Shown here one piece after another: positions 1 to 8,199 of a stretch of DNA of 36,023 nt. Positions within the stretch are counted from its first letter, which is position 1. Every line of letters starts with the position of its first letter. The notes under the pieces are model-generated. The model was not told the origin of the DNA. It searched no databases and saw only the letters and a list, made by a program, of their open reading frames with translations. The translations under genes and the position numbers were made by a program. Source of the stretch: an uncultured Oscillospiraceae bacterium (GTDB lineage Bacteria; Bacillota; Clostridia; Oscillospirales; Oscillospiraceae). The DNA lies in the NCBI GenBank assembly GCA_944385405.1, contig CALWXB010000019.1, forward strand, positions 1 to 36,023, read 5' to 3'.

Positions 1-282
1 GACATCGAGGTCATCAAGCCCATCCTGGAGATGCCCAACCTGCCCGTGGCCCGGGTCATGTGGAAGCCCGCCCCCGATCTTCTCACCGGCGTCAAGTGCT
101 GGATCCAGGCCGGCGGCGCCCACCACACCGTCCTCTCCACGGCCCTGACGACGGAGATGATGGAGGACTGGGCTGAGATGATGCAGATCGAGTGCGTCCA
201 CATCACCAAGGACACCACTCTCAGCGACTTCAAGAAGGAACTGTTCTTCAACGACATCGCCTGGAAACTGAAGGAATTCTGA
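1..282 (+). CDS. araA: L-arabinose isomerase, C-terminal fragment
   Basis: Only the last 93 codons are in the window; the reading frame is open from base 1. The enzyme converts L-arabinose to L-ribulose in the cytoplasm. The fragment carries the C-terminal signature of the family: a LPVARVMWKPAPDL stretch, then WIQAGGAHHTVLSTAL, closely resembling the E. coli AraA ending (WILAGGAHHTVFSHAL). The AGGAHHT segment includes a histidine expected to belong to the metal/active-site region. araD follows 73 bp downstream on the same strand, which supports the assignment. The full protein is normally near 490 residues, so most of the gene lies to the left. Confidence 0.95.
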   Translation, partial: DIEVIKPILEMPNLPVARVMWKPAPDLLTGVKCWIQAGGAHHTVLSTALTTEMMEDWAEMMQIECVHITKDTTLSDFKKELFFNDIAWKLKEF

Positions 283-294
283 GGGCGGTCCATT

Positions 295-327
295 GCGCCG
301 GACGGGGCCGCGGGTCCCGTCCGGCGC
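295..327 (+). other. Intercistronic stem-loop between araA and araD
   Basis: A perfect 12-bp stem (GCGCCGGACGGG at 295-306 with CCCGTCCGGCGC at 316-327) encloses a 9-nt loop. It is followed by TTCATCTTGA, not a T-run, so it is a poor terminator. It could stabilise the upstream message or set the araA:araD ratio. The role is inferred; the structure is seen directly. Confidence 0.55.
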
Positions 328-355
328 TTCATCTTGACATAAAGGAGAACGCATT

Positions 356-1066
356 ATGCTGGAAGAACTGAAAGAGGAAGTATGCCGCGCCAATCTGCTG
401 CTGCCCAAGCACGGCCTGGTGACCTTCACCTGGGGCAACGTGTCCGGCATCGACCGGGCCCGGGGCCTGGTGGTCATCAAGCCCTCCGGCGTGGAGTATG
501 ACGACATGAAGCCCGAAGACATGGTGGTGGTGGACCTGGACGGCAACGTGGTGGAGGGCCGCTACAAGCCCTCCAGCGACACCGACACCCACCTGGTGCT
601 CTACAAAGCGTGGCCCGCCTTAGGCGGCGTGGTCCACACCCACTCCCGCTGGGCCACCAGCTTCGCCCAGGCCGGACGGGGCATCCCCGCCATGGGCACC
701 ACCCAGGGCGACTATTTCCACGGGGAGATCCCCTGCACCCGCCTCATGACCCCCGCTGAGATCGGCAAGCCCGAGGACCGGAACAACTACGAGCGGGAAA
801 CCGGCAACGTCATCGTGGAGACCTTCACCCAGCGCGGCATCGACCCCGCCGCCGTCCCCGGCGTGCTGGTCAACAGCCACGGACCCTTCACCTGGGGCAC
901 CGACCCCCACAACGCCGTCCACAATGCGGTGGTGATGGAAGAGGTGGCCTTCATGGACTTCCACGCCCTGGTGCTGGAGCCCCAGCGGGGCTCCATGCAG
1001 CAGGAGCTGCTGGACAAGCACTACCTGCGCAAGCACGGCGCCCACGCCTACTACGGCCAGGTGTAA
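356..1066 (+). CDS. araD: L-ribulose-5-phosphate 4-epimerase
   Basis: This 236-residue class II aldolase/adducin-fold enzyme epimerises L-ribulose 5-phosphate to D-xylulose 5-phosphate, the last step of arabinose catabolism before the pentose phosphate pathway. Family features seen are TWGNVSGID near residue 25, KPSGV near 43, the metal-binding HTHS near residue 96 and a further histidine in the NSHGPFTWG segment. Its length matches AraD (about 231 residues). An AAAGGAG ribosome site precedes the ATG. It sits between araA and galM with only 12 bp to galM, an arabinose operon arrangement. The kinase araB is not in the window and may lie upstream or elsewhere. Confidence 0.96.
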   Translation: MLEELKEEVCRANLLLPKHGLVTFTWGNVSGIDRARGLVVIKPSGVEYDDMKPEDMVVVDLDGNVVEGRYKPSSDTDTHLVLYKAWPALGGVVHTHSRWATSFAQAGRGIPAMGTTQGDYFHGEIPCTRLMTPAEIGKPEDRNNYERETGNVIVETFTQRGIDPAAVPGVLVNSHGPFTWGTDPHNAVHNAVVMEEVAFMDFHALVLEPQRGSMQQELLDKHYLRKHGAHAYYGQV

Positions 1067-1078
1067 GGAGGGACGGGC

Positions 1079-2110
1079 ATGAACGTGACCAGCCGGCCCT
1101 TCGGCCGGACCCAAAGCGGCATTCCCGTCACCTGCTATACCCTGGAAAACAGCAGCGGGATGCGGGTGGAGGTGCTGGACTGGGGCTGCGTGATCCGCTC
1201 CGTGGTGGTGCCGGACCGCGACGGCGTCCCCACCGACGTGGTGCTGGGCTATGACGGCCTGGAGGGCTACGAGAGCGGCTCGTGCTTCTACGGCGCCTTC
1301 GTGGGCCGCTACGCCAACCGCATCAAGGGAGCCGCCTTTACCCTGAACGGACAGACGTATCAGCTGGAGAAAAACGACGGGAACAACCACCTCCACGGCG
1401 TCTACTGCACCAGCGTGTTTGACGCCAAGGCGGAGGACGGCGCCCTGGTGCTGCGCCGCACCAGCCCCGACGGCGAGGAGGGCTATCCCGGCGCGCTGGA
1501 CGTGGAGGTGCGCTACATCCTCACCGACGACAACCAGCTGCACCTGGACTACACCGCCCTGGCCCACGGCGATACCGTGGTGAACTTCACCAACCATTCC
1601 TACTTCAATCTGGGCGGCAGCGGCACGGTCCAGGACCACTACCTCCAGCTCACCTGCGACCGCTTCACCGAGGGGGACCAGGAGGTCCTGCCTACCGGCC
1701 GGGTGCTGCCTGTGGACGGTACCCCTATGGACTTCCGTACCCCCCGGCCGCTGTCCGAAGGACTGGCCCTGACGGATCCCCAGCTGATCCAGTGCAAGGG
1801 CTACGATCACAACCTGATCTTCCCCCAGGACGGCCCCGCCTCCGGCTGGGCCTGCTGCCCCCGCACCGGCATCCGCATGACCCTTTCCACCACCCAGCCC
1901 GCGGTGCAGCTCTACACCGCCAACTATGTGGACGGCGACACCGCCGTGACCCCCGGCAAGGGCGGCGTCCGGTATCCCCGGCACGCAGGCTTCTGCCTGG
2001 AGACGCAGCACTATCCCTGCAGCCCCAACTTCCCCGACTTCCCCTCCACCGTGCTGAAGGCCGGGGAGACCTACCATGAGCGCACCACCTACGGATTCTC
2101 CGCAAAATGA
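1079..2110 (+). CDS. galM: Aldose 1-epimerase (mutarotase)
   Basis: A 343-residue galactose-mutarotase-like protein interconverting the alpha and beta anomers of aldoses. The GalM pattern is clear: FGRTQSG and Y-TLEN near the start, FVGRYANRI and GNNHLHG in the first third (the catalytic His region), NFTNHSYFNLGG in the middle, GYDHN near residue 240, and a C-terminal FCLETQHYPCSPN segment carrying the catalytic Glu. It is 12 bp behind araD with an AAGGAGGG site, so it is most likely co-transcribed and serves pentose or galactose anomers released with arabinose. A strong terminator follows directly. Confidence 0.95.
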   Translation: MNVTSRPFGRTQSGIPVTCYTLENSSGMRVEVLDWGCVIRSVVVPDRDGVPTDVVLGYDGLEGYESGSCFYGAFVGRYANRIKGAAFTLNGQTYQLEKNDGNNHLHGVYCTSVFDAKAEDGALVLRRTSPDGEEGYPGALDVEVRYILTDDNQLHLDYTALAHGDTVVNFTNHSYFNLGGSGTVQDHYLQLTCDRFTEGDQEVLPTGRVLPVDGTPMDFRTPRPLSEGLALTDPQLIQCKGYDHNLIFPQDGPASGWACCPRTGIRMTLSTTQPAVQLYTANYVDGDTAVTPGKGGVRYPRHAGFCLETQHYPCSPNFPDFPSTVLKAGETYHERTTYGFSAK

Positions 2111-2115
2111 TGAAA

Positions 2116-2146
2116 CGCCCGCGGCCGTAAGCCGCGGGCGTTTTTT
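2116..2146 (+). terminator. Intrinsic terminator after galM
   Basis: A 10-bp GC stem (CGCCCGCGGC 2116-2125 with GCCGCGGGCG 2131-2140) with a CGTAA loop is followed by six Ts. It ends the arabinose operon and abuts the stop of the convergent MATE gene. Confidence 0.9.
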
Positions 2147-2147
2147 C

Positions 2148-3512
2148 TCATTTTAAGGGCTCTGCCTCTCTGTTTCCCAGCCTGCGCCACACGGTGATCA
2201 TCATCACCAGGAAGCAGGCACTGCCGCCGATGAGGTTGGAAATAGGCTCAGACCAGAACACTCCCTCCACGCCCAGAAAATGGGGCAGCAGGAAGATCAG
2301 GGGCACCACCAGCACCACCTTGCGGAAGAGAGAGAAAAATACCGCATACCCCGCCTTTCCCAGGGCGGTGAAGGTGGACTGGCCGGAGAACTGCAGCGCC
2401 ATGAAGCAAAAGCCGAAGAAATAGATGTGGAGCATCCGGGCGCCCACCTCCACCAGTTCCGGAGCGTCGTTGAAAAAGAGGATCAGCTGCTCCGGGAACA
2501 GGAACACCACGCCCCAGGCCAGGAAGGTATAGGCCGTGCAGATGCCGGTGGTGATCAGGATGCCCCGGCGGACCCGCTCTCCGGCCCCGGCGCCGTAGTT
2601 GTAGCCCAGCACCGGCTGGGCGCCGCCGGTGATGCCGTTGACCGGCATGGTCACCACCTCCCGCACGGAGTTGATCACCGTCATGGCCCCCACGTACACG
2701 TCGCCCCCCAGGTTCAGCAGCGCCCGGTTGTAGGCGAACTGGGTGAGGCCGTTGGTGAAGGACATGACGAACTGGGAAAAGCCCAGCCGCACGATATCCC
2801 CCAGCAGCGCCGGCTGCCATTTGACGCACCGCCGCCGCAGCTTCAAAAGGGCCCTGGGCCCCGTCAGAAACCGCATCACCCACGCGGCGGAGAGCACCTG
2901 GGAGATCACCGTAGCCACGGCGGCTCCCCGGACGCCCATACCAAAGCCGTAGATCAAAATGGGATCCAGGATCACGTTCACCGCCGCGCCGGCGGCAATG
3001 GTGACCATCCCCGTGCGGCCGAAGCCCTGGCTGTTGATGAAGCCGTTCATCCCCAGGCTCAGCATGGCGAAAAGCGTTCCCCAGATATAGATGACGAAAT
3101 ACGCGTGGGCATAGGGGAAGGTATCCGCGCTGGCACCGAAGAGGAAGAGGATGGGCCGGGCAAAGAGCACCCCCGCCGCCGTCAGCGTCAGCGCCGTCAG
3201 GATCAGCATGAAGCAGGAAGCCCCCATGATCCGCTCCGCCAGATCGTCCTCCTTCCGGCCCCGGGCGATGGCGCACAGCGGCGCGCCGCCCATGCCGAAG
3301 AGGTTGGTGAAGGCGGTGATGACGTTGATGATGGGGAACACGATGCCCACACCGGTGAGCGCCAGGGAGGACGCGCCTGGGATGTGGCCGATGAAAAACC
3401 GGTCCGTCACATTGTAGAGCACGTTCACCATCTGGGCGATGGTCATGGGCACCGCCATGCTGAGGATATTCCGGGCCATACTGCCCTGACTGAAATCGTG
3501 GTCCTGTCCCAC
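2148..3512 (-). CDS. MATE family multidrug/Na+ antiporter
   Basis: A 454-residue polytopic membrane protein of the MATE (NorM/DinF-like) family, which exports drugs or metabolites in exchange for Na+ or H+. It shows the two-fold repeat and the opening M-A-VPMTIAQMVNVLYNVTDRFFIGH, which matches the MATE N-terminal helix, with about 12 hydrophobic segments. The start is a GTG at 3512 because GGGAGG sits 8 nt upstream; the next in-frame ATG is 12 codons in and lacks such a site. The gene stands alone with its own promoter. The substrate cannot be told from sequence. Confidence 0.9.
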   Translation of the reverse strand: MGQDHDFSQGSMARNILSMAVPMTIAQMVNVLYNVTDRFFIGHIPGASSLALTGVGIVFPIINVITAFTNLFGMGGAPLCAIARGRKEDDLAERIMGASCFMLILTALTLTAAGVLFARPILFLFGASADTFPYAHAYFVIYIWGTLFAMLSLGMNGFINSQGFGRTGMVTIAAGAAVNVILDPILIYGFGMGVRGAAVATVISQVLSAAWVMRFLTGPRALLKLRRRCVKWQPALLGDIVRLGFSQFVMSFTNGLTQFAYNRALLNLGGDVYVGAMTVINSVREVVTMPVNGITGGAQPVLGYNYGAGAGERVRRGILITTGICTAYTFLAWGVVFLFPEQLILFFNDAPELVEVGARMLHIYFFGFCFMALQFSGQSTFTALGKAGYAVFFSLFRKVVLVVPLIFLLPHFLGVEGVFWSEPISNLIGGSACFLVMMITVWRRLGNREAEPLK

Positions 3513-3568
3513 GCCACGCGCCTCCCTTCGGGCCCCAGGCGGCCCCGCTTCGACAATGATATTAGCTT

Positions 3569-3597
3569 AGTATAGCACACTTCCCGCCTGCCGTCCA
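3569..3597 (-). promoter_or_regulatory. Promoter of the MATE gene
   Basis: On the minus strand, TGGACG at 3597-3592, a 17-bp spacer and TATACT at 3574-3569 match a sigma-A promoter. It lies about 57 bp before the GTG start. Confidence 0.55.
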
Positions 3598-3610
3598 CCA
3601 GCAGCCCCCG

Positions 3611-3639
3611 TGGACAACGGCCCGTGTTCGTGATAAAAT
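3611..3639 (+). promoter_or_regulatory. Promoter of the small membrane protein pair
   Basis: TGGACA (3611-3616), a 17-bp spacer and TAAAAT (3634-3639) lie 31 bp before the ATG at 3671. This is a good sigma-A-like match that diverges from the MATE promoter. Confidence 0.6.
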
Positions 3640-3670
3640 CGTGGCAGCCATATTTGCGGAGGGGATCTGT

Positions 3671-3979
3671 ATGACGGAATGGATTGCGATGATCGTACTG
3701 GGACTGCTGCTGATCCTCATGGGGATCTTGAATCTGCGGGGAGACCTCTCCAGCATCCATTGGTACAACCGGAGAAAGGTGGCGGCGGAGCACCGGTCTG
3801 CCTACGGCCGGTGCATGGGCGCCGGCAGCGCTGCCATAGGCGGAGGGCTCCTGCTCACCGGTCTTCTGCAGCTGGCGCGGCCCATGGAGGCCTGGTACTG
3901 GATCGCCCTGCTGGGGGTCATCCTGGGGCTCGGCCTCATGCTCTATGGACAATTCCGGTACAACCGCGGGATCTTCTGA
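3671..3979 (+). CDS. Small two-to-three-helix membrane protein (DUF3784-like)
   Basis: A 102-residue protein with three hydrophobic stretches: residues about 4-22, 50-68 and 76-93. A conserved-looking cytoplasmic loop (SSIHWYNRRKVAAEH..YGRCMGAG) lies between the first two. This layout resembles small DUF3784-type membrane proteins of Firmicutes, but I cannot prove membership. The ATG at 3671 is chosen over an in-frame one 30 bp upstream because GGAGGGG lies just before it. It is followed 30 bp later by an SdpI-family gene, so the two are probably co-transcribed. No function can be assigned. Confidence 0.75.
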   Translation: MTEWIAMIVLGLLLILMGILNLRGDLSSIHWYNRRKVAAEHRSAYGRCMGAGSAAIGGGLLLTGLLQLARPMEAWYWIALLGVILGLGLMLYGQFRYNRGIF

Positions 3980-4009
3980 CGCTCCCGCGGACAGTGAAAG
4001 GAGTCCGCC

Positions 4010-4408
4010 ATGGGCTTTTGGCTGTTTATGCTCTTCACCGACCTGCTCATCCCGGCCATGATGATAGGCTTCGGCAGGCGGTTTCAAAAGCATCCGCCCC
4101 GGACCATCCAGTCCCTTTACGGCTACCGGACGCCCCGGTCCATGCAGAACATGGACACCTGGCGCTTCGCCCACCGGTATTTTGGGGGTCTGTGGCTGCG
4201 ATGGGGACTGATCCTGCTGCCCCTTTCCGTCATTCCTCTGCTCTGTGTCCTGGGAAAGCCCACCGCCGCTGTGGGGACCGTGGGCGGGATCGTGTGCGCC
4301 CTGCAGCTCCTTCCCCTGATCGGTGCCATCGTGCCCACAGAGCGGGCCCTGCACCGCACCTTCGACAAAAACGGCTTCCGGCGGGCAGGTCCCCCCGATC
4401 CTCCATAA
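4010..4408 (+). CDS. SdpI family membrane protein
   Basis: A 132-residue membrane protein. The motif GYRTPRSMQNMDTWRFAHRY near residue 40 is the hallmark of the SdpI/YhfL domain (G-Y-R-T-x-x-S-M-x-N-x-x-x-W-x-x-A). In Bacillus subtilis, SdpI is the immunity protein and signal receptor against the SdpC toxin. Many short homologues such as this one have only this domain and unknown roles. Hydrophobic segments flank the motif at about residues 4-20, 62-82 and 86-105. GAAAGGAG precedes the ATG. No sdpC-like toxin gene is adjacent, so an immunity role is not supported here. Confidence 0.82.
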   Translation: MGFWLFMLFTDLLIPAMMIGFGRRFQKHPPRTIQSLYGYRTPRSMQNMDTWRFAHRYFGGLWLRWGLILLPLSVIPLLCVLGKPTAAVGTVGGIVCALQLLPLIGAIVPTERALHRTFDKNGFRRAGPPDPP

Positions 4409-4413
4409 ACCGA

Positions 4414-4450
4414 CAGGCAGGTCCGGCAACGCCGGACCTGCCTGCTTTCG
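4414..4450. terminator. Shared bidirectional terminator
   Basis: A perfect 14-bp stem (4414-4427 with 4431-4444) with a 3-nt AAC loop lies between the convergent SdpI-family and pepD genes. CTTTCGTTC follows on the plus strand. It probably serves both genes. Confidence 0.75.
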
Positions 4451-4451
4451 T

Positions 4452-5903
4452 TCATTCCTTTGCCAGCCGCTCCAGCACCGCCGTCAGCAGCCGGTACGTC
4501 CGCTGGAAGGAGTCCAGGGGCATCCGCTCATCCGGGGTGTGGACCCCCAGGATGGTGGGTCCCACGGCGATGGCGTCCAGCCCGGGCATGGCCGCGGCAA
4601 ACAGGCCGCACTCCAGCCCCGCGTGCATGTGCTCAAAGCGCAGCTCCTCTCCGAAGAGCTGGCGGTAGCAGTCCCGGAACACACCACGCACCGGGGAGTG
4701 CTCCGCGTAGGCCCAGCCGGGGTAGCGGCCCGCGGTCTCCACGGAAAAACCGAAGGCCTCCGCCAACAGGGCCAGCAGGGATTCCGTCTCCCGCTGCAGG
4801 GAATCCACACTGCTGCGGGGCGAGAACACCAGCCGCGCCTCCGCCGCCTCCAACCGGACGATGCCCAGATTCAGAGACGCCACCACGGCCTCCGGCACCC
4901 GGGGATCCCGGCGCCGTACGCCATTGGGTGCCAGACACACCGCCCCTACCAGCGTCCGGCTCTCGGAGGGAGAGAGGGCCCTGGCCTCCCGCTCCGCCTC
5001 CACGGTGACGGCACAATCAAAGTCCGGCTCCAGCGGCAGCTCCGCGGCGATCTCCCGGACCTGCGCCCGGGCCTGCTCCGCCGCTGCCTCCGCCTCCGCC
5101 GCGGTGAGGAACAGCACCTCTGCCGCGCACTCCCGGGGAATGGCATTGTCCTTGCTGCCTCCGGCAAACGTCAAAAGCCGTCCCCGGTCCGTCATAGGAC
5201 GCAGCAGCCGTGCCATCAGCTTGCAGGCGTTGCCCCGCTCCCGGTGGATGTCGGTGCCGGAGTGGCCGCCCAGCAGCCCGGTGAGCTCCAGGCGCACCGG
5301 CACGCCCCGGACCCGGTCCCGCCACACCGGGCGGCGCAGGGTGACGCACATCCCTCCGGCGCAGCTGACGGTGGCGATGCCTTCCTCCTCAGAGTCCAGA
5401 TTGATCATGGTCCGGGCCTGCAGCCGGGATTTGTCCAGCACCCCGGCGCCCAGCAGCCCGATCTCCTCCTGGGTGGTGAACACACACTCCAGAGGCGGAT
5501 GCACCAGGGTACCGTCGTCCAGCACCGCCAGCATCAGCGCCACCGCCGCGCCGTTGTCGCCGCCCAGGGTGGTGCCGTCAGCCCGGAGGACGCCGTTTTC
5601 CACGATGAGCCGCGGCCCCTCCTTCTGGAAATCGTGGTCGACGCCTGCCCGCTTCTCGCAGACCATGTCCAGGTGGCCCTGCAGCATCACCGCCGGCCGG
5701 TCCTCTGCCTCCGGGGAGCCGGGCTTGCGGATCACCACGTTCCACGCCTCGTCCTGCCAGGCCTCCAGGCCCCGCTGCCGGGCAAAATCCATTAGATACT
5801 CGCTGACCGCCTGCTCGCTGCCGGAGCTTCTGGGGATGGCGCTGATCTCCTCAAAAAAGCGCCCCAGCGCCTCCGGTTCCAGTCCCTTGATCACAGTTCC
5901 CAT
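4452..5903 (-). CDS. pepD: Aminoacyl-histidine dipeptidase / cytosol non-specific dipeptidase (M20 family)
   Basis: A 483-residue di-zinc peptidase that hydrolyses dipeptides such as carnosine-like Xaa-His in the cytoplasm. Metal and catalytic residues of the PepD/M20C family are visible: H77 and D79 in QGHLDMV, bridging D116 in LGGDNGAA, E146/E147 in TTQEEIGLLG, D170 in INLDSEEEG, and a C-terminal VGPTILGVHTPDER with the last ligand His. The ATG at 5903 is preferred because GGAAGG lies 9 nt upstream; a longer start at 5927 would put that site inside the coding sequence. It has its own promoter and no evident partner. Confidence 0.94.
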   Translation of the reverse strand: MGTVIKGLEPEALGRFFEEISAIPRSSGSEQAVSEYLMDFARQRGLEAWQDEAWNVVIRKPGSPEAEDRPAVMLQGHLDMVCEKRAGVDHDFQKEGPRLIVENGVLRADGTTLGGDNGAAVALMLAVLDDGTLVHPPLECVFTTQEEIGLLGAGVLDKSRLQARTMINLDSEEEGIATVSCAGGMCVTLRRPVWRDRVRGVPVRLELTGLLGGHSGTDIHRERGNACKLMARLLRPMTDRGRLLTFAGGSKDNAIPRECAAEVLFLTAAEAEAAAEQARAQVREIAAELPLEPDFDCAVTVEAEREARALSPSESRTLVGAVCLAPNGVRRRDPRVPEAVVASLNLGIVRLEAAEARLVFSPRSSVDSLQRETESLLALLAEAFGFSVETAGRYPGWAYAEHSPVRGVFRDCYRQLFGEELRFEHMHAGLECGLFAAAMPGLDAIAVGPTILGVHTPDERMPLDSFQRTYRLLTAVLERLAKE

Positions 5904-5944
5904 ATGATAAAGCCTTCCTTTCCGCATGAATGCACTGCCTTGTT

Positions 5945-5973
5945 AGTATATCACGGAACAAGCCGCGTTCCAA
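5945..5973 (-). promoter_or_regulatory. Promoter of pepD
   Basis: On the minus strand, TTGGAA (5973-5968), a 17-bp spacer and TATACT (5950-5945) lie about 40 bp before the ATG. The -35 overlaps the region just past the lysR stop, so pepD is transcribed independently of the selenium genes. Confidence 0.65.
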
Positions 5974-5977
5974 TGCC

Positions 5978-6883
5978 CTACGCCGTCCCGGCGCCGTAAT
6001 AAGTCTCCACGAAGCGGATGAAGTGCCTGGCCTGCTCGTCCAGGTAATCTCCGGGCCGGTAGACCAGATACAGGCTCCGCTCCGCTCCGCCCCCCGGCAG
6101 AGTGAAGGTCAGCAGCCGTCCCGCCCGGGCAAAATCCTGGGCGGCCTTGGCGGAGATGATGGACACCCCCATGCCGCCCGCCACCAGATTCTTGATGGAC
6201 TCCTGGTCGTTGAGCCGGGCCGTCACCTGCAGGTCCGACTCCTCCACCCCCATGCGTTCCAGATAGGCCTCCGCGCACTTCTTGCTGCCGCTGCCCTGCT
6301 CCCGGAGGATCATGGGCTGGGCCAGCATCTCCGCCAGGGTGACGCCGCCCCGGTCCCGCAGGGCCCGGAAGTAGGGGGTGTCAGGAGTGATGAGCACCAT
6401 GGCGTCCCGGTAGAAGGGCACGCTCTCCACCGACGGCTCCCGGCTGGGCATCCCCACCAGCCCCACCTGAAAGGCTCCACTCACCAGCCCTTCAATGACC
6501 CCCTGGCTGTCGCTTTGGTGGATGTCGAACCGCACGCCGGGCCGCTCTGTGCGGTAGGCCGGCAGGAGCTCCGGCAGGATATAGGCTGAGGGGATGGTGG
6601 AGGTGCCCAGGCGGATGATCTCCCGGTCCCCCTCCGCCCAGCGCTCCAGGAGACGGTCCCGCAGGGCCAGCATCCCGCCGGCGCACTCGTAGAGCTCCCG
6701 GCCCCGGACAGTGACCTGGACGCTCTTGGTGGTGCGGACGATGAGCCGGGTGTGGAGCTCCTCCTCCAGTGCCCGGATATGGGCGCTGATGGTGGGCTGA
6801 GAGATGTAAAGCTTTTCCGCTGCACGGGTAAAGCTCTGGCAGTCCACCACCGCCACAAAGGACTGCAGCTGCTTCAGTTCCAT
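5978..6883 (-). CDS. LysR-type transcriptional regulator, selenium-metabolism associated
   Basis: A 301-residue LTTR. Residues 1-60 form the winged helix-turn-helix ([33 protein letters not shown] region); residues about 90-295 form the periplasmic-binding-protein-like effector domain. Its start overlaps the end of the desulfurase-like gene by 10 bp, so the two are one operon. They face yedE-selD across a 153-bp divergent region with a dyad suitable for LTTR binding. A LysR subfamily consistently found next to selenium genes is known; membership here rests on context, not on a signature I can verify. The ligand is unknown but could be a selenium or sulfur compound. Confidence 0.9.
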   Translation of the reverse strand: MELKQLQSFVAVVDCQSFTRAAEKLYISQPTISAHIRALEEELHTRLIVRTTKSVQVTVRGRELYECAGGMLALRDRLLERWAEGDREIIRLGTSTIPSAYILPELLPAYRTERPGVRFDIHQSDSQGVIEGLVSGAFQVGLVGMPSREPSVESVPFYRDAMVLITPDTPYFRALRDRGGVTLAEMLAQPMILREQGSGSKKCAEAYLERMGVEESDLQVTARLNDQESIKNLVAGGMGVSIISAKAAQDFARAGRLLTFTLPGGGAERSLYLVYRPGDYLDEQARHFIRFVETYYGAGTA

Positions 6884-8046
6884 ATCCGTCCCTCCCGGCT
6901 CAGCTCCTCCAGAGCGGAGAGCGCCGCGTCCACCTCCTCCGGCGTGTTCCGCCAGCCGAAGGAGAAGCGGATGGTGCCGGTGGGGTAGGTCCCCAGGGTC
7001 TGGTGGGCGGCGGGAGCACAGTGGAGCCCCACCCGGGTCATGATGCCGTACTCCGCATCCAGGGCGTAGGCCGTCTGGGCGGGGTCTGCGAACAGGGTCT
7101 GGATGGACACCACGCCGGTGCGGTCCGTCAGGTCCCGGCGGCCCGCGATGCGGAACTTCTCGCCCGCCGGATCCAGCGTCTCCAGTCCAGAGAGGAACCG
7201 CCCCGTCAGCTCCAGCTCGTGGGCCCGGATCCGGTCCAGTCCCGTCCGCTCCAGGAAGGACAGCGCCGCCCCCAGCCCCAGGATCCCAGGCAGGTTCATG
7301 GTCCCCGGCTCGAACCGGTCCGGCAGGAAATCCGGGACCTCCTCCGTGTGGCTGAGGCTGCCGGTGCCGCCGGAGAGCAGCGGGTCAATCTCCGATGCCA
7401 GCTCCTGCCGCAGCACGAAGCCGCCGATGCCCTGGGGCCCCAGCAGTCCCTTGTGGCCTGTAAAGGCCAGGGCATCCACACCCAGAGCCTCCATATCCAG
7501 GGGCCACACCCCGGCGGTCTGGGCAGTATCCAGGAAGAACCGCAGCCCGCGGGCCCGGCAGAAGGCCCCCACCTCCGCCGCCGGCAGCAGCGTGCCGCAG
7601 ACGTTGCTGGCGTGGGTCATCACCACCGCCCGGGTGTTCTCCCGCAGGCACCGGGGCAGGGCCTCCAGCTGCAGTGTGCCGTCGGCGCGGCAGGGGATGC
7701 GGGTAAAGGACACCCCTCCTTTCTCCAGCTGCCGCAGGGGCCGCATGACGGCGTTGTGCTCCATGGCGGACACCAGCGCATGGTCCCCCGGGCGGAGGAA
7801 GCCCTTGAGCAGCACGTTCAGGCTCTCCGTCACGTTTTTGGTGAAGATCACCTCCCGGCAGTCCCCGCCGCCGAAGAGATCACGCAGCTGCTGGCGTGTC
7901 TCGTACACCAGCTCCTCCGTCCGGTAGGCCATGGCGTAGCCTCCCCGATTGATGTTGCAGCCCCCCTCCGTCAGATAGCGGGCCATGGCCTCCGCCACTT
8001 CCGGCGGCTTGGGGAAGGTGGTGCTGGCGTTGTCCAGATAGATCAT
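6874..8046 (-). CDS. Class V aminotransferase, cysteine desulfurase / selenocysteine lyase-like
   Basis: A 390-residue PLP enzyme of the cysteine desulfurase family (SufS/CsdA-like). The PLP lysine is K199 in [11 protein letters not shown], the PLP-pairing Asp is D173 in FLDTAQ, and the candidate catalytic cysteine is C343 in RVGLHCAP. Such enzymes strip sulfur or selenium from (seleno)cysteine and pass it as a persulfide or perselenide. Placed in an operon with a LysR gene and facing yedE/selD, it plausibly feeds selenium to SelD. The ATG at 8046 has GGAGGG 8 nt upstream. Selenium versus sulfur preference cannot be read from the sequence. Confidence 0.9.
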   Translation of the reverse strand: MIYLDNASTTFPKPPEVAEAMARYLTEGGCNINRGGYAMAYRTEELVYETRQQLRDLFGGGDCREVIFTKNVTESLNVLLKGFLRPGDHALVSAMEHNAVMRPLRQLEKGGVSFTRIPCRADGTLQLEALPRCLRENTRAVVMTHASNVCGTLLPAAEVGAFCRARGLRFFLDTAQTAGVWPLDMEALGVDALAFTGHKGLLGPQGIGGFVLRQELASEIDPLLSGGTGSLSHTEEVPDFLPDRFEPGTMNLPGILGLGAALSFLERTGLDRIRAHELELTGRFLSGLETLDPAGEKFRIAGRRDLTDRTGVVSIQTLFADPAQTAYALDAEYGIMTRVGLHCAPAAHQTLGTYPTGTIRFSFGWRNTPEEVDAALSALEELSREGRIWN

Positions 8047-8078
8047 CGAGAGGTCCCTCCTCGTTTGTTGCTGCCATC

Positions 8079-8107
8079 AGTATACACCCGATTTATTTGA
8101 TTTTCAA
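8079..8107 (-). promoter_or_regulatory. Promoter of the desulfurase-lysR operon
   Basis: On the minus strand, TTGAAA (8107-8102), a 17-bp spacer and TATACT (8084-8079): a near-consensus sigma-A promoter 33 bp before the ATG. Confidence 0.75.
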
Positions 8108-8126
8108 ATCAGTTCAGCAGGCTGAT
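8098..8126. promoter_or_regulatory. Candidate LysR operator region
   Basis: Two dyads sit between the divergent -35 elements: TGATTT-TC-AAATCA (8098-8111), which overlaps the desulfurase -35, and ATCAG-N9-CTGAT (8108-8126). An LTTR site placed here could repress its own operon and activate yedE. The dyads are seen; binding is inferred. Confidence 0.5.
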
Positions 8127-8139
8127 AAATGATTCCGAT

Positions 8140-8168
8140 TGGACACACCCCCGCAGACATGATATGCT
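8140..8168 (+). promoter_or_regulatory. Promoter of the yedE-selD operon
   Basis: TGGACA (8140-8145), a 17-bp spacer and TATGCT (8163-8168) lie 31 bp before the yedE ATG. Confidence 0.65.
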
Positions 8169-8199
8169 GAAGGTGTATTTGGGAAGGAGTGTGTACGTT

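Noticed and set aside
620-2077. 485-codon minus-strand open frame opposite araD/galM
   Set aside because: It is low-complexity Gly/Ala/His/Val-rich sequence typical of the antisense frame of GC-rich genes, and both genes below it match known families.
2280-3575. 431-codon plus-strand open frame opposite the MATE gene
   Set aside because: The His/Gln/Arg/Asp-rich translation has no family pattern, and it covers a clear membrane transporter on the other strand.
3671-4408. Sdp-type toxin-immunity system
   Set aside because: Only the SdpI-like domain is present; no SdpC-like precursor or SdpA/B gene is adjacent.
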